64,000 nucleotides of DNA from UBA12191 sp964422295 (GCA_964422295.1 CAYRAM010000013.1:1-64000), one strand, 5' to 3'. Shown: positions 1-8,780, numbered from the stretch's first letter. The notes: generated by a model from the sequence alone, not told the origin. A program made the numbers and translations.

Positions 1-704
1 TGTCACTCGGTATGGGTGCCATGATCACCTATGGTTCCTACCTGAAGAAGAAAGAAGATTTGGTCGCGGCTTCGGGAATGATCACCATCCTCGATACCAT
101 CATCGCCCTCGTCGCCTGCCTCGTGCTGTTCCCCATCACTTTCACCTTTGGTCTCGAACCCAATTCAGGACCCGGACTGGTCTTCATCAATCTTCCGATT
201 GCCTTTTCGCAACTGGCGGGAGGGGTTTTCTGGAGCACGCTCTTCTTTGCCCTGCTGGTTTTGGCGGCGTTGACCAGTGCCATCAGCCTGCTCGAGGTGG
301 TCGTCTCGACCTTCATCGATGAGTTCAAAATGTCGCGATTGAAGGCCACTCTACTTTGTGGAGGCGCAATCACCCTCTTCGGCTTGCCCTCTGCCCTCTC
401 CGGATCTCCTGAATCGTATTTTGGCAGTGGGTTCATGGCGCACTCTGCGTTCCTCTTTGAAGGTGATGAGGGCAAAAACTGGTTTGACACCTTCGATCAC
501 CTCGCCTCCAACTGGTTTCTTCCCATCGGGGGTATGTTGATTGCACTGTTCGTGGCCTGGCGTGTAGGAGATCAAGTCCGGGAAGAGGACTTCATCACCG
601 GCTCCCGTTTTGCACGCTGGTACGTTTTGTGGCTGCAACTGTTGCGATACGTGGTCCCCGTCGGAGTGCTCGCGGTCATCCTCTTCAAGTTCGGTCTCAT
701 TTGA
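1..704 (+). CDS. Sodium-dependent symporter, NSS family, C-terminal part (truncated by window edge)
   Basis: Reading frame is open from base 3, so the true start lies before the window. The first visible residues, SLGMGAMITYGSY, match the conserved serine/glycine-rich segment of the neurotransmitter:sodium symporter family in and around transmembrane helix 8. About four further hydrophobic helices follow (near window residues 25-48, 65-90, 110-125, 175-190), plus a last one at the C-terminus. The protein would import an amino acid or similar solute with sodium across the inner membrane; the substrate cannot be read from this fragment. Its stop codon overlaps the next gene's ATG by one base (TGATG), so the two genes are probably co-transcribed and translationally coupled. 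Confidence 0.85.
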   Translation, partial: SLGMGAMITYGSYLKKKEDLVAASGMITILDTIIALVACLVLFPITFTFGLEPNSGPGLVFINLPIAFSQLAGGVFWSTLFFALLVLAALTSAISLLEVVVSTFIDEFKMSRLKATLLCGGAITLFGLPSALSGSPESYFGSGFMAHSAFLFEGDEGKNWFDTFDHLASNWFLPIGGMLIALFVAWRVGDQVREEDFITGSRFARWYVLWLQLLRYVVPVGVLAVILFKFGLI

Positions 705-1141
705 TGCAGGTGATCGATCTTGCGGTGAGACCCGCGAAGGGAGCCACTCCCGAACGGGTCCTGGAGCTTTCCTGCGATCCCGAATCGGGCGTGATCGGTG
801 ACCATGGTTCATCCCGCCGGCGCCAGATCACCCTGCTGTCCATGGAACAGTGGCAAGCCGCATGCGAGCAGGTCGGTCACGAAGTGGCGTGGACCACCCG
901 CCGTGCAAACCTGTTGGTCAGCGGCGATACCTTTAGTCCGCAACATGACGGCCGGAGACTGCAGATCGGCGAGGTCGAAATCCGCATTCACGGCGAACTG
1001 GTCCCCTGTCAGCAGATGGAGGATCAGCAACCGGGCCTGATGGCATCCCTGCAACCGGATTGGCGTGGAGGAGTGTACGGTGAGATCGTCGCTGCGGGCA
1101 CGATTCGTCCGGGAGACACCCTGGAGTTCTTCGCTGAATGA
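704..1141 (+). CDS. MOSC domain protein
   Basis: A 145-residue protein made of a single MOSC domain (the C-terminal domain of molybdenum cofactor sulfurases). The N-terminal GVIGDHG segment, the RQITLLS strand and the GELVPCQQME segment with the conserved Cys fit the family. MOSC proteins bind or transfer sulfur to the molybdenum cofactor or move other sulfur species; stand-alone short forms are mostly uncharacterised. The ATG overlaps the upstream stop by one base, and I prefer it to the longer frame beginning at 629. FdhD, another sulfur-transfer protein for molybdoenzymes, is encoded at 25.9 kb, which agrees with molybdenum enzymes being present, but the two genes are not linked. Confidence 0.8.
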   Translation: MQVIDLAVRPAKGATPERVLELSCDPESGVIGDHGSSRRRQITLLSMEQWQAACEQVGHEVAWTTRRANLLVSGDTFSPQHDGRRLQIGEVEIRIHGELVPCQQMEDQQPGLMASLQPDWRGGVYGEIVAAGTIRPGDTLEFFAE

Positions 1142-1150
1142 TGCGGCTGC

Positions 1151-1939
1151 CTAGCGCTCCAGAATGCGGATGAAACCCGCCACCAGACGCGGGTCGTAGG
1201 CTCCGTGATCATCGACGATAAAGGAACGCAGGACATCGAAAGCACAGCGGCGATCGGTCCTGCTCTCCCCCCTCTTTCCCATCGTCGCTTCATCAAAAGC
1301 GATGACGAGACTGGCGATACGTACCGGCAATCGCTGCTGCTCCCGGCTCCAGCCCAGGGGGCCGGTTCCATCGAAACGTTCCCGATAACCCTCGAGGATG
1401 GCACGGACGCTGTCACCGCAGCGATGCTCTTCTGCCAGTGTCGAAAGATCGAGTCCCTCGATGTGGGCACCGAGCAGCATCATGCCACGGCAAAAGTCAT
1501 CGAGGAGATCACCTCCATCGATGCCGACGTCGTGAGCGAGAAGCAGGGCGTAACGAACCCGGCGATAGATGGCTTCGATGGCTTGCGGTCGATCTTCGAC
1601 GTGTTGCTCAAGGAAGTTGCTGACCCAGACGATTCCTGATCGGGGATGCCACTCTCCCTGGATCGAAGTGCGCAGGTACTCCAGGTAGCACCCCCGTTGG
1701 TGCAACGGCATCCACAAGGCATCCTGCCCCGCTTCGAGGAGCTCCCTGCGAACCTCCGTGGAAAGAAGATCACCGGTACTGCGACAGAGGATCCAGTCGC
1801 CGTCGTGATCGAGGTAGATATCGACGGGAATCTTGCTGTCCGCCTCCAAGGTCGCCAACGGCAGGGGGACCCACTTTGAAGGATGGGGAAGGTGCAATTC
1901 ATCGGCTGCTGCCGACGGATGCGGGGCGGGCACTCTCAC
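1151..1939 (-). CDS. Degenerate HD-GYP domain protein
   Basis: The 262-residue product has an N-terminal domain of the kind that precedes HD-GYP domains (PVDIYLDHDGDWILC, then LLEAGQDALWMPL) and a C-terminal helical region. That region contains GYRERFDGTGPLG, clearly related to the family motif HHERxDGxGYP, and RIASLVIAFDE, related to the segment that follows it. The metal-binding HD pair and the upstream HDIGK motif are not visible; that position reads MMLLGAHIEGL. HD-GYP proteins hydrolyse cyclic di-GMP; this one probably cannot and may be a binding or scaffold protein. I chose the GTG at 1939 because AAGGAGG sits six bases before it. A longer frame reaches an ATG at 2008 without a clear ribosome site. 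It lies downstream of pyrF on the same strand. Confidence 0.7.
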   Translation of the reverse strand: MRVPAPHPSAAADELHLPHPSKWVPLPLATLEADSKIPVDIYLDHDGDWILCRSTGDLLSTEVRRELLEAGQDALWMPLHQRGCYLEYLRTSIQGEWHPRSGIVWVSNFLEQHVEDRPQAIEAIYRRVRYALLLAHDVGIDGGDLLDDFCRGMMLLGAHIEGLDLSTLAEEHRCGDSVRAILEGYRERFDGTGPLGWSREQQRLPVRIASLVIAFDEATMGKRGESRTDRRCAFDVLRSFIVDDHGAYDPRLVAGFIRILER

Positions 1940-2019
1940 GACACTCCTCCTTCTCCGACCGCAATCGGTCGAAGTGGGGAACACCACTGCCCCCGGGAAG
2001 AATACCATCTGCCGACGAA

Positions 2020-2910
2020 TCAGGAGGCGATCGCCCCCTGTAGCTGCTCACGCGTCTCTCTGGCGGCTTGTTGCACCGCTTCCTGCCACGGAATCCCCGG
2101 CTGTTTCTCAAAGGCCTGCACCACTCCGCGGCTGGAGTTGACCACCGCTCCCAGCCCGCGGCTGTCGAAGGCGGAAGCGAGGTCTTCGACGCTGCCTCCC
2201 TGGGCACCGACCCCGGGAATCAGCAGACTGGCCCCGGGTGCACACTCGCGCACCTTGGAGATCTCTTCGGGATGTGTGGCCCCAACGACGAGACCGACAC
2301 CATGGTAACCGCACTCCCCGCGGGAACCTTCGCCCCACCTGTCGGCACTGCGGGCAACCTGCAGGAAGACCGGATCCGGATCTCCTTCCCGCTTCTGGAA
2401 TTCCGCCCCTCCGGGATTGGAAGTGCGCGCCAAAACGTACAAGCCACGTCCGCCTTGGCGCACCCTTTCGAGAAACGGCTCCAGCGAATCACTTCCCAGG
2501 TATGGATTGATGGTCAGCGCATCGACGTGAGGTCCCGGTGTGCCAGGTTCATCCCCCAGCAGAGCGTGAGCATAAGCACTGGCGGTCGATCCGATGTCTC
2601 CCCTCTTCGCATCGAGGATGACGATCAGACCCTGGGCTCTCGCCTTCTCGCAAACGACATCGAGGGCGCGCCAACCGCGCCAACCCCAACGCTCAAAAAA
2701 GGCGATCTGCGGTTTGACCGCCACCGCCTCCTCCGCCACCGCTTCGATAACACCGGTACCGAGGGCGACGAGAGCCTCCTCCGGCTCCAGCGCGCCCAAC
2801 TCTGACGGTAACCGATCGAGTCTGGGGTCGATGCCGACGACCAGTCGACTCTCCTTCTTTTCGATGGCTGCTGCCAGACGATCGGCATAGGTTCCCTCAA
2901 AAGACATCAA
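2020..2910 (-). CDS. pyrF: Orotidine 5'-phosphate decarboxylase, type 2
   Basis: Catalyses the last step of UMP synthesis, decarboxylating orotidine monophosphate. The catalytic DAKRGDIGSTASAYA motif (Asp-Lys-x-x-Asp) lies near residues 98-112, and FFERWGWRGWRAL before it is typical of the longer type 2 enzymes seen in actinobacteria, planctomycetes and myxobacteria. At 296 residues it has the usual type 2 length. Its ATG overlaps the stop of the upstream unknown gene by four bases, so these minus-strand genes read as one operon. No other pyrimidine gene is in the window. Confidence 0.95.
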   Translation of the reverse strand: MMSFEGTYADRLAAAIEKKESRLVVGIDPRLDRLPSELGALEPEEALVALGTGVIEAVAEEAVAVKPQIAFFERWGWRGWRALDVVCEKARAQGLIVILDAKRGDIGSTASAYAHALLGDEPGTPGPHVDALTINPYLGSDSLEPFLERVRQGGRGLYVLARTSNPGGAEFQKREGDPDPVFLQVARSADRWGEGSRGECGYHGVGLVVGATHPEEISKVRECAPGASLLIPGVGAQGGSVEDLASAFDSRGLGAVVNSSRGVVQAFEKQPGIPWQEAVQQAARETREQLQGAIAS

Positions 2911-3740
2911 TCCTCATCTCCGATCTCATTCGACTCGCGATCTGATTGAGCCTCTGCAACCCGATCCAATGCTTGTTGGATCTGGTCCGATACCTCCGAT
3001 TGCCCGGCTTCACCGGCCTTTTCCCTTCCCATCGTGAGAGACTCTTCAGCCCTGTTGAAAAATCCAGAGCCCAGAAATGACTCGCCGACGATGAGGTAGC
3101 CCCTGGCGTAATCCTCTTTGCCGTACATCAACCGATAAAAGTGATCGAGACCATCTTCGTAGGCATGGGCGACAAATCCATCTCTTTGCATGAAAAGAGA
3201 GCGCACCAGCACCGGATCCGTGTTCCAGCGATGGAGCAACGCCTCCAGTGCCGCCGATCCGGTCTCGAAGAGATGGGCAATGCGGTGAACCTTTTGGGGA
3301 AACATCTCGTGAACCTCATCGAGAATCACCTGCTGTTCCTCATGAAGATCACGATCGTTCGCCGGCAACAGGGAAGCTTCATCCGTGGCGTAAGTCAGTA
3401 CGTTGTAGTGCTCTTCCTTGAGGATGCTCAATTCGTGGAAGATGTCATTGACGAGGCGGTCGAGAAAATCAGTGCTGTCCTCGGTGCGAAACAGACGATG
3501 ACACGCGGACTTGAGGGGAGTCAGATAATCGTCGCGCAATACTTCCAGATCCTGGGTTGAGAGCAGCTCAAAGAGATCCCGGGGATCGAGTCTGATCTGC
3601 TCCCTGGGGATTTCCAGTTTGTCGACATAATCTTGAACGATCTGTTCGTATCGATCATGAACCGAATGGAAATTATTCCAGGCGCGATAAAATCTCTCGA
3701 CCACTCTCCATGCCAGGGAATCAGCGGTATCGGTGATCAA
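2907..3740 (-). CDS. Uncharacterised soluble protein between pyrF and an amidotransferase
   Basis: I do not recognise this 277-residue protein. It has no signal peptide or membrane segment and is rich in charged helical sequence. Notable stretches are RVVERFYRAWNNFHSVHDRY at the start, a Leu-rich acidic middle, YGKEDYARGYLIVGESFLGSGFFNRAEESL, and an acidic tail ending NEIGDED. The last third (AEESLTMGREKAGEAGQSEVSDQIQQAL) could hold one TPR-like helical pair. Four-base ATGA overlaps on both sides show it is read with the amidotransferase before it and pyrF after it. Confidence 0.75.
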   Translation of the reverse strand: MITDTADSLAWRVVERFYRAWNNFHSVHDRYEQIVQDYVDKLEIPREQIRLDPRDLFELLSTQDLEVLRDDYLTPLKSACHRLFRTEDSTDFLDRLVNDIFHELSILKEEHYNVLTYATDEASLLPANDRDLHEEQQVILDEVHEMFPQKVHRIAHLFETGSAALEALLHRWNTDPVLVRSLFMQRDGFVAHAYEDGLDHFYRLMYGKEDYARGYLIVGESFLGSGFFNRAEESLTMGREKAGEAGQSEVSDQIQQALDRVAEAQSDRESNEIGDED

Positions 3741-4462
3741 AATTTCTCTCCTTCTGCCACCGGGAAACCCGCATCAGCTGCGAATGATTCCAACGGCGGT
3801 ACATCGGGGGGACAAATTTTGCCATCGACAAACGACTTCAAAAGCCGATCCCCTTCCGGAGTCAAAAACGATTCCGGATGAAACTGGACCCCCCAGGTGG
3901 GCTCACCGGGGATCGCAAGGCCCATGATGCCTCCCGATTCACTCCATGCAACGACAGCCACATCTTCCGGCAAGGATTCGGGGATCACATGAAGGGAATG
4001 ATAGCGTGCAACCGTCAGCGGGTTCGCCAATCCTTCAAAGATTCCGGCGCCGCAGTGGACGATACGATCTGCTTTGCCGTGCATCGGAGACCCGCTGGGA
4101 ACCACCTTCGCGGCGACCGACAAGGCGAGGACCTGGTGCCCCAGGCAGACACCGAGGATCGGAATGCTGCCGCGGAAGTGCCGCAGTGCATCCATGGCAA
4201 GATGGGCAGACTGGGGCTTGCCGGGTCCCGGGGACAGCAACAGACGCTCAGGGGCCAGTTCTTCCACATCCGCCAAGCTCCACCGATGCGCCTGGCGCAC
4301 GGAAATCCTGGCTCCGGTGCGTGAAAGGGACTGAACCAGGTTGTAGGTGAAGGAGTCGTGGTGATCGAGGACGAGGACGTGAGGTCCGCTCCCGCCGACA
4401 CTCCATTCGTCGGCGAAATCGCCTCCATTTGCCCATTTGCGATCAAATTTGGTTGCTGCCAA
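3737..4462 (-). CDS. pabA: Glutamine amidotransferase, anthranilate / aminodeoxychorismate synthase component II
   Basis: Class I glutamine amidotransferase that supplies ammonia to chorismate-using synthases, for tryptophan (TrpG) or folate (PabA). The oxyanion segment LLSPGPGKP, the nucleophile elbow GVCLGHQ with its catalytic Cys, and the FHPES His-Glu pair complete the triad. The start of the domain, VLDHHDSFTYNLVQSL, is diagnostic. About 30 residues precede the domain, slightly more than usual, so a later start is possible. The partner subunit is not adjacent, so the sequence does not settle TrpG versus PabA; folE and folK elsewhere in the window show a folate pathway is present. It is first in the operon with the unknown gene and pyrF. 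Confidence 0.85.
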   Translation of the reverse strand: MAATKFDRKWANGGDFADEWSVGGSGPHVLVLDHHDSFTYNLVQSLSRTGARISVRQAHRWSLADVEELAPERLLLSPGPGKPQSAHLAMDALRHFRGSIPILGVCLGHQVLALSVAAKVVPSGSPMHGKADRIVHCGAGIFEGLANPLTVARYHSLHVIPESLPEDVAVVAWSESGGIMGLAIPGEPTWGVQFHPESFLTPEGDRLLKSFVDGKICPPDVPPLESFAADAGFPVAEGEKF

Positions 4463-4657
4463 ATCTGTCTACCTCCTGGACAATGCGTCCTGCTTTGGCT
4501 CACCAAGGAGTCCGGGGTGATCATACGGATCGGATCATGTCCCGGAAAGGGCACCCGTAAAACCCTTAACTGGTGTATTTTACGAAAGCTGATCCGGAGA
4601 CGGGGAAGGCAGGCCCGCCACTTGCCGCATCCCTGACGGATTGGATTGGAGACATTC
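4463..4657. other. Divergent promoter region, no gene
   Basis: These 195 bases separate the minus-strand amidotransferase-pyrF operon from the plus-strand lipoprotein gene, so promoters for both should lie here. I saw no confident -35/-10 pair and no riboswitch. GGAG at 4648-4651 is the lipoprotein gene's ribosome site. Confidence 0.5.
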
Positions 4658-7210
4658 ATGCTCAGACAACTCATCTTGAGCCTCGGTCTGGCCAGCGTTA
4701 TCGGCTGCGCCCCGATCAAAACCGAGATCGAATTCGTGAATCCTGCACCGGGACAAACCGCTCCCTTGGCCCTGCTGGTCATCGAGGTCGGCTTCGACCA
4801 TCGGATGAATCTGGAGACCTTCGACAGCAGCAGCTTCAAGGTCGAGGGATCCACCAGTGGTCCCGTTGAAGGAGTCTTCGCAGGTTTGAATGAGAACCGT
4901 CAGGTCACCTTCACCGCTGAAGAATTTCCCGCAGGTGGAGAAACGATCACGGTTCACCTGACTTCAGGGCTCGTTTCCTCCTCCGGAAAAGCGGTGGACC
5001 CTTATCAGTGGCAATTTGTCATCGAAGCGGGGACCCCACCGCCCCCCTCGCAGTTTATCGTCTCGTCGATGTCTCCCGGAATCGAAGACTACAACGGCTC
5101 CATCACCAGTACGATCAATCCGACCCTCACCGCGCCCTACGATCCCTTCACCCTCGGCTCCGCAACGATTCGCCTCGACGGATCGCGCAGTGGCCAGCGA
5201 AGTGTATCCCTGCAAAACGTCTTCACGGGAATCAATACCATCTACCTCAGCCCCGATCGTCCCTTTCTCGCCGGAGAAAGGGTCACTGTCTCCCTGGTGG
5301 ATGGGGTCTTCGGGCTCGACAGTTCCGAATTGCCCCAAACCCTTCTCGCCACCCACATCGCCAATCTGGGTTTCGATTGGCCAGGGAATTCCGTGTATAC
5401 AGGAACGGGGTTAAGTGGCGGCAAGGTCATCTTCTTCGACTGCGACGCTGATGGACTCGACGAGTGGGTCCAGGTGGGAACGGACGGGACTTTGGTCCTT
5501 CAAGATTCGACCCCCTCAGGCCCTGCGGGAAGCACGACGTGGAATCTGCCGGAGGCGGTCATCGATGCCGCAGTAGGTGACTTTGATGGAGATGGCAGGA
5601 TTGACCTCGTCTGCCTCGGAGCTTCCGGAAACTCCGCCTACCTTCTGCGCGGATCATTCAGCATCGCGGTGGTTCTCGAAGATCCACAATTGATCCCGCT
5701 CACCGTATCGGTCTCCCACATCGAGGCCGCCCATGGCGACAGGGATGGTCTCATCGACCTCGTGATCGCAGGACCGGATGGATTGGCCATCGTCTGGGGC
5801 GAAGAAACCAATCCCCTCAGTGTCGTCACCCCAGTGGATTCCACTCCGGTGGTCCACAGACCTGTCGCCACAGATCTCGATGGAGATGACCTCATCGATT
5901 TGGCAACGGTTCTCGCCAATGGAAGCATCGCCTTCCACTCGGGAGCAGGTGATCGGGTCTTCAATTCCGAAGGCACCATCATCGGCTACAATCTTTCCCG
6001 AGAAATCCGCGCCGCCAATCTGGATGGCGATGACCTGCGAGATCTGCTGCTGATTCCGGTCGCTTCAGGAACACCCTCGGTGCTCCTCTCCGATGGAGAC
6101 TTTCAATTCTCGCTCAGGGTTCTCTTCGATGACGTTGCCATTCCCGGGAGTGTCCTCGTCGATTGGGATGGGGATGGTCGCCTCGATTGTCTCAGTCCCG
6201 TCATCGGGTCTTCCGGCCTGAGTTACTCACGGGGTGCCAGTGACGGCAACTTTCAGGCCCCCGAGCTCCTCGGATACGCATCTCAAATTGCGGATATCGC
6301 CGTCGGGGATACGGATGGGGACGGGGCCATGGAGGTCGCTCTCCTCGCCACCGATGGGACCTTTGAAGTGCTGCGCTCTGAGCCTGTGGTGCTGTCCCCG
6401 GCGAACAGGGTCCGTGTCGCTGACATCAGTGCCAACGCCGGAGACACCGTCAACTACCAGATCCTGATCGACTGCATCGATTCTCTGCAGGGCTGGACAC
6501 TCGCGCTCGATTACAACGCCGCAATCATGGGCCTCTCCAACATCACCATCGAAGGGACGGATGTCGCTTCGTTGGTCGAATTTGAATTGCCCAACATCGA
6601 CAACGCCAATGGCAGTGTCATCTATGCCAATATCCTCGACCTCGCTCCACCATTTGACAATCAGGTCCTCGCACCGGGATCTGGCTACCTGGTCGCAACC
6701 GGTGAGGCGTTCATCAGTGCCGGAGCTCCCGCTGGCAACTACGACTTCACCCCGGCCAATGGCGTCGTCGCCGGGACCTCCCCTGCAACCGACAATACTT
6801 TCGTCGTCGAGGGCACCTCCGTCTTCCCCGAACTGATCGGTGGCACGGTCACCATCGGTGGCACCAGTCCCAGTCAAGCCCCGGAAGATGAAGATGATTC
6901 ACAGGATACGACCTCCGATTCCGGAGATTCGCAACAGGCGAACTTTATTCGTGGCGATGTCAACGGCGATGGGATGCTCGACCTGACCGATGGAACACAA
7001 CTTCAGTTGTGGATCGGCAATGCCATTTCCATCGACTGCCCCGATGCCGCGGACGTCAACGACGATGGTGTCGTCGACGAGTCTGACCCGGTGTACATCT
7101 TCGAGTACCTTTACCAAGGATCCAATCCACCCCCCGCACCGTATCCTGCCGCCGGTCCTGATCCGACCGCGGATGGACTGGAGTGTCAGTCCGGCGGTGT
7201 GGGCCCATAG
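4658..7210 (+). CDS. Cell-surface lipoprotein with Ig-like, FG-GAP, cohesin-like and dockerin modules
   Basis: An 850-residue exported lipoprotein. The signal peptide MLRQLILSLGLASVIGC ends in a lipobox (VIGC). Next come two Ig-like domains of the SbsA/Big_5 type (about 22-110 and 125-225, each ending in a GERVTVSL or GETITVHL type strand). Seven or so FG-GAP/VCBS-like repeats follow, with Asp-rich loops such as DFDGDGRIDLV, DLDGDDLIDLA and DTDGDGAMEVA (about 245-570), presumably a calcium-binding propeller. A cohesin-like beta domain (about 585-715) follows, then a paired dockerin type I region with DVNGDGMLDLTDG and DVNDDGVVDESDP near the C-terminus. ATG at 4658 has GGAG six bases upstream; a TTG at 4646 is in frame but worse placed. 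The role is probably adhesion or assembly of surface complexes; ligands unknown. Confidence 0.85.
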   Translation: MLRQLILSLGLASVIGCAPIKTEIEFVNPAPGQTAPLALLVIEVGFDHRMNLETFDSSSFKVEGSTSGPVEGVFAGLNENRQVTFTAEEFPAGGETITVHLTSGLVSSSGKAVDPYQWQFVIEAGTPPPPSQFIVSSMSPGIEDYNGSITSTINPTLTAPYDPFTLGSATIRLDGSRSGQRSVSLQNVFTGINTIYLSPDRPFLAGERVTVSLVDGVFGLDSSELPQTLLATHIANLGFDWPGNSVYTGTGLSGGKVIFFDCDADGLDEWVQVGTDGTLVLQDSTPSGPAGSTTWNLPEAVIDAAVGDFDGDGRIDLVCLGASGNSAYLLRGSFSIAVVLEDPQLIPLTVSVSHIEAAHGDRDGLIDLVIAGPDGLAIVWGEETNPLSVVTPVDSTPVVHRPVATDLDGDDLIDLATVLANGSIAFHSGAGDRVFNSEGTIIGYNLSREIRAANLDGDDLRDLLLIPVASGTPSVLLSDGDFQFSLRVLFDDVAIPGSVLVDWDGDGRLDCLSPVIGSSGLSYSRGASDGNFQAPELLGYASQIADIAVGDTDGDGAMEVALLATDGTFEVLRSEPVVLSPANRVRVADISANAGDTVNYQILIDCIDSLQGWTLALDYNAAIMGLSNITIEGTDVASLVEFELPNIDNANGSVIYANILDLAPPFDNQVLAPGSGYLVATGEAFISAGAPAGNYDFTPANGVVAGTSPATDNTFVVEGTSVFPELIGGTVTIGGTSPSQAPEDEDDSQDTTSDSGDSQQANFIRGDVNGDGMLDLTDGTQLQLWIGNAISIDCPDAADVNDDGVVDESDPVYIFEYLYQGSNPPPAPYPAAGPDPTADGLECQSGGVGP

Positions 7211-7220
7211 CCACTCCCCT

Positions 7221-7283
7221 CCCGGCCAGGATCCCCACTCCCCCTGCGCGGAGTTTCCCCATCCCCCCTGGACCCTGGCCGGG
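7221..7283. repeat. 10-bp inverted repeat after the surface lipoprotein gene
   Basis: CCCGGCCAGG (7221-7230) and its exact complement CCTGGCCGGG (7274-7283) flank 43 bases. It starts ten bases after the lipoprotein stop codon. It may end transcription or protect the mRNA end, but no T-run follows. Confidence 0.5.
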
Positions 7284-7786
7284 TCCCCCTTTCAGCTGAA
7301 CTACCTTGTTCCGCTCCCAGCCCACCCTGACGGCTCCTGATGCGATCCCCTCGCAGTGAGCGACCCCGGGATGTCAAAATTATTGCGTCGTTACAGAGCC
7401 CGATTGCGCCTCTTCCATGGCCAATTTTTTCGGACCTGCGCCGGCACTGCCGATGCTCGCCGCACAAAAAATTTTTCGCCTCAAATCGTCGATTGGAGAG
7501 GACAGGAATCGCTTCCGCCGCAGATTCAAAATCTGCTTCCAGCTAGCATATTGATGATGGGCCCGGCTCTAGATATTGTGCGGCCCTCACCTGAGAAACA
7601 CCGCAGGGTGCGGTCGGGTGGGAGATCGATACGGGGGCCATCCTGTGCGAATCCAGCCGGATTCCGGGGTTTGACTTCACTTTTCGATGCCTTTGCGGGG
7701 GTCACCCGGATCTGTTCCGGAGCCTGCCGAAGGGGGGATTCTCCCCCTGATTTCAGGGGTGTCGACCGGTGAGGGATTTGGCACCG

Positions 7787-7895
7787 CATCGATCATTGGT
7801 TTGATCGATCATTGGTTTGATCGCTCATTGGTTTGATCGATCATTGGTTTGATCGCTCATTGGTTTAATCGATCATTGGTTTGATCATTTGCTTG
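7787..7895 (+). repeat. 16-bp tandem repeat array (TTTGATCGATCATTGG)
   Basis: One partial copy at 7787-7799, five full copies in register at 7800-7815, 7816-7831, 7832-7847, 7848-7863 and 7864-7879, then a decayed copy. Copies alternate between GATCGATC and GATCGCTC, so the true unit is nearly 32 bp. Every copy is rich in GATC. It lies inside the hairpin-rich non-coding region. Confidence 0.9.
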
Positions 7896-7899
7896 ATCG

Positions 7900-8780
7900 A
7901 CAGAGTGACGATCGACGGTGGATCGATCAGGTAGTCCACCCCTGTAATGGGGCGTGCGGTGGTGCGCTTGTGATCAACACCCGCAGTGTTGACAGCAAAC
8001 TCACCCCGGACGGCGGACCACATGAGCGCATGTATGCCGGAGTTCGTTTTTACGATGCGATCAATCGATGACCGGATTGCATCGCCTGACTCGTCAGGTT
8101 TGCAGTGGCTTTACGGAAGTAGGCAGCAATGCCTGTTGAAGCGTTGCCCTCTGCGATGATTCCGGTGTGGAGCCAGGGGCTGTGTCGGGATGGATTCCCG
8201 ATGGAAACCTGGCTGGGGAACCGACTCCCTGCAGACGGATCGTCAAAGAGATGACAATTCATCTGCAAGAGGGTCGGAGTTTGGGGTAAGGAACTTTTCA
8301 AGGGGATCTCCGCAAGGAGTTTCACAGAAGTGTTCCTGACCGGGTGGAAGAGCCGAAGGGTTCTCTTCCTGTTGTGGAAAATGGATGGGGCGATCGCAGA
8401 TAGATCTGCATCCTCTCCATCCGGGATTTGTGTCCGTCGTGCGGAAAGGGCTGTGGTTCTTTCCGACAGCAGCGCAAGAACGGGTGACACCTTGGTCCCG
8501 TGGGAACGCACGGTCGATCTCCGGGATTGAGGTAAAAAGGTCATCCTGCTGTGACAGAATCACCTCGGACTCACCCTTCGCTGGGTGGGTGCAGGGAGCC
8601 CTTCCCCCTTGGGAGGAGGGCACTCGGCGCCGGTCCCTGATTCTGATCCCGTGATCACGGCTACCCGTGGAAGGGTGGAGTGACCGGGAAGAATCGGGAA
8701 GCGAAGGGCGAGGGCGTGATGGTCTGCTTGCAGGGAGAGTTCACTGTGACTCCCTCTCGGAAGTATCTTGCAACGGCTGA
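7900..8780 (+). ncRNA. Candidate large structured non-coding RNA
   Basis: The stretch is a chain of nested, mostly non-overlapping hairpins. Examples, by stem arms: GGTGGA 7917/TCCACC 7935; CAACAC 7975/GTGTTG 7986; CCTGA 8085/TCAGG 8094; AGGCA 8121/TGCCT 8130 closing a GCAA loop; AGCCAGG 8171/CCTGGCT 8208 enclosing TCGGGA 8185/TCCCGA 8196; CCGACTC 8221/GGGTCGG 8271 enclosing GCAGA 8231/TCTGC 8262; AGGAAC 8289/GTTCCT 8332 enclosing CTCC 8308/GGAG 8316 with a GCAA loop; GGAAGAG 8346/CTCTTCC 8363; GGATGG 8383/CCATCC 8417 enclosing GCAGAT 8396/ATCTGC 8404; CGGAAAG 8442/CTTTCCG 8459; CAGGGA 8592/TCCCTG 8634. The GNRA loops favour the plus strand. No known class was recognised and boundaries are guesses. 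It could be more than one RNA. Confidence 0.4.

Noticed and set aside
7510..7545. GCAGATT-CAA-AATCTGC at 7520-7536 resembles a tRNA-Leu(CAA) anticodon arm
   Set aside because: No acceptor stem, D-arm or GGTTCGAnTCC T-arm exists at the right distances on either strand.
8050..8544. A 164-codon minus-strand frame in the hairpin-rich region
   Set aside because: Composition is typical of shadow translation, with no domain and no ribosome site; the hairpins better explain the sequence.
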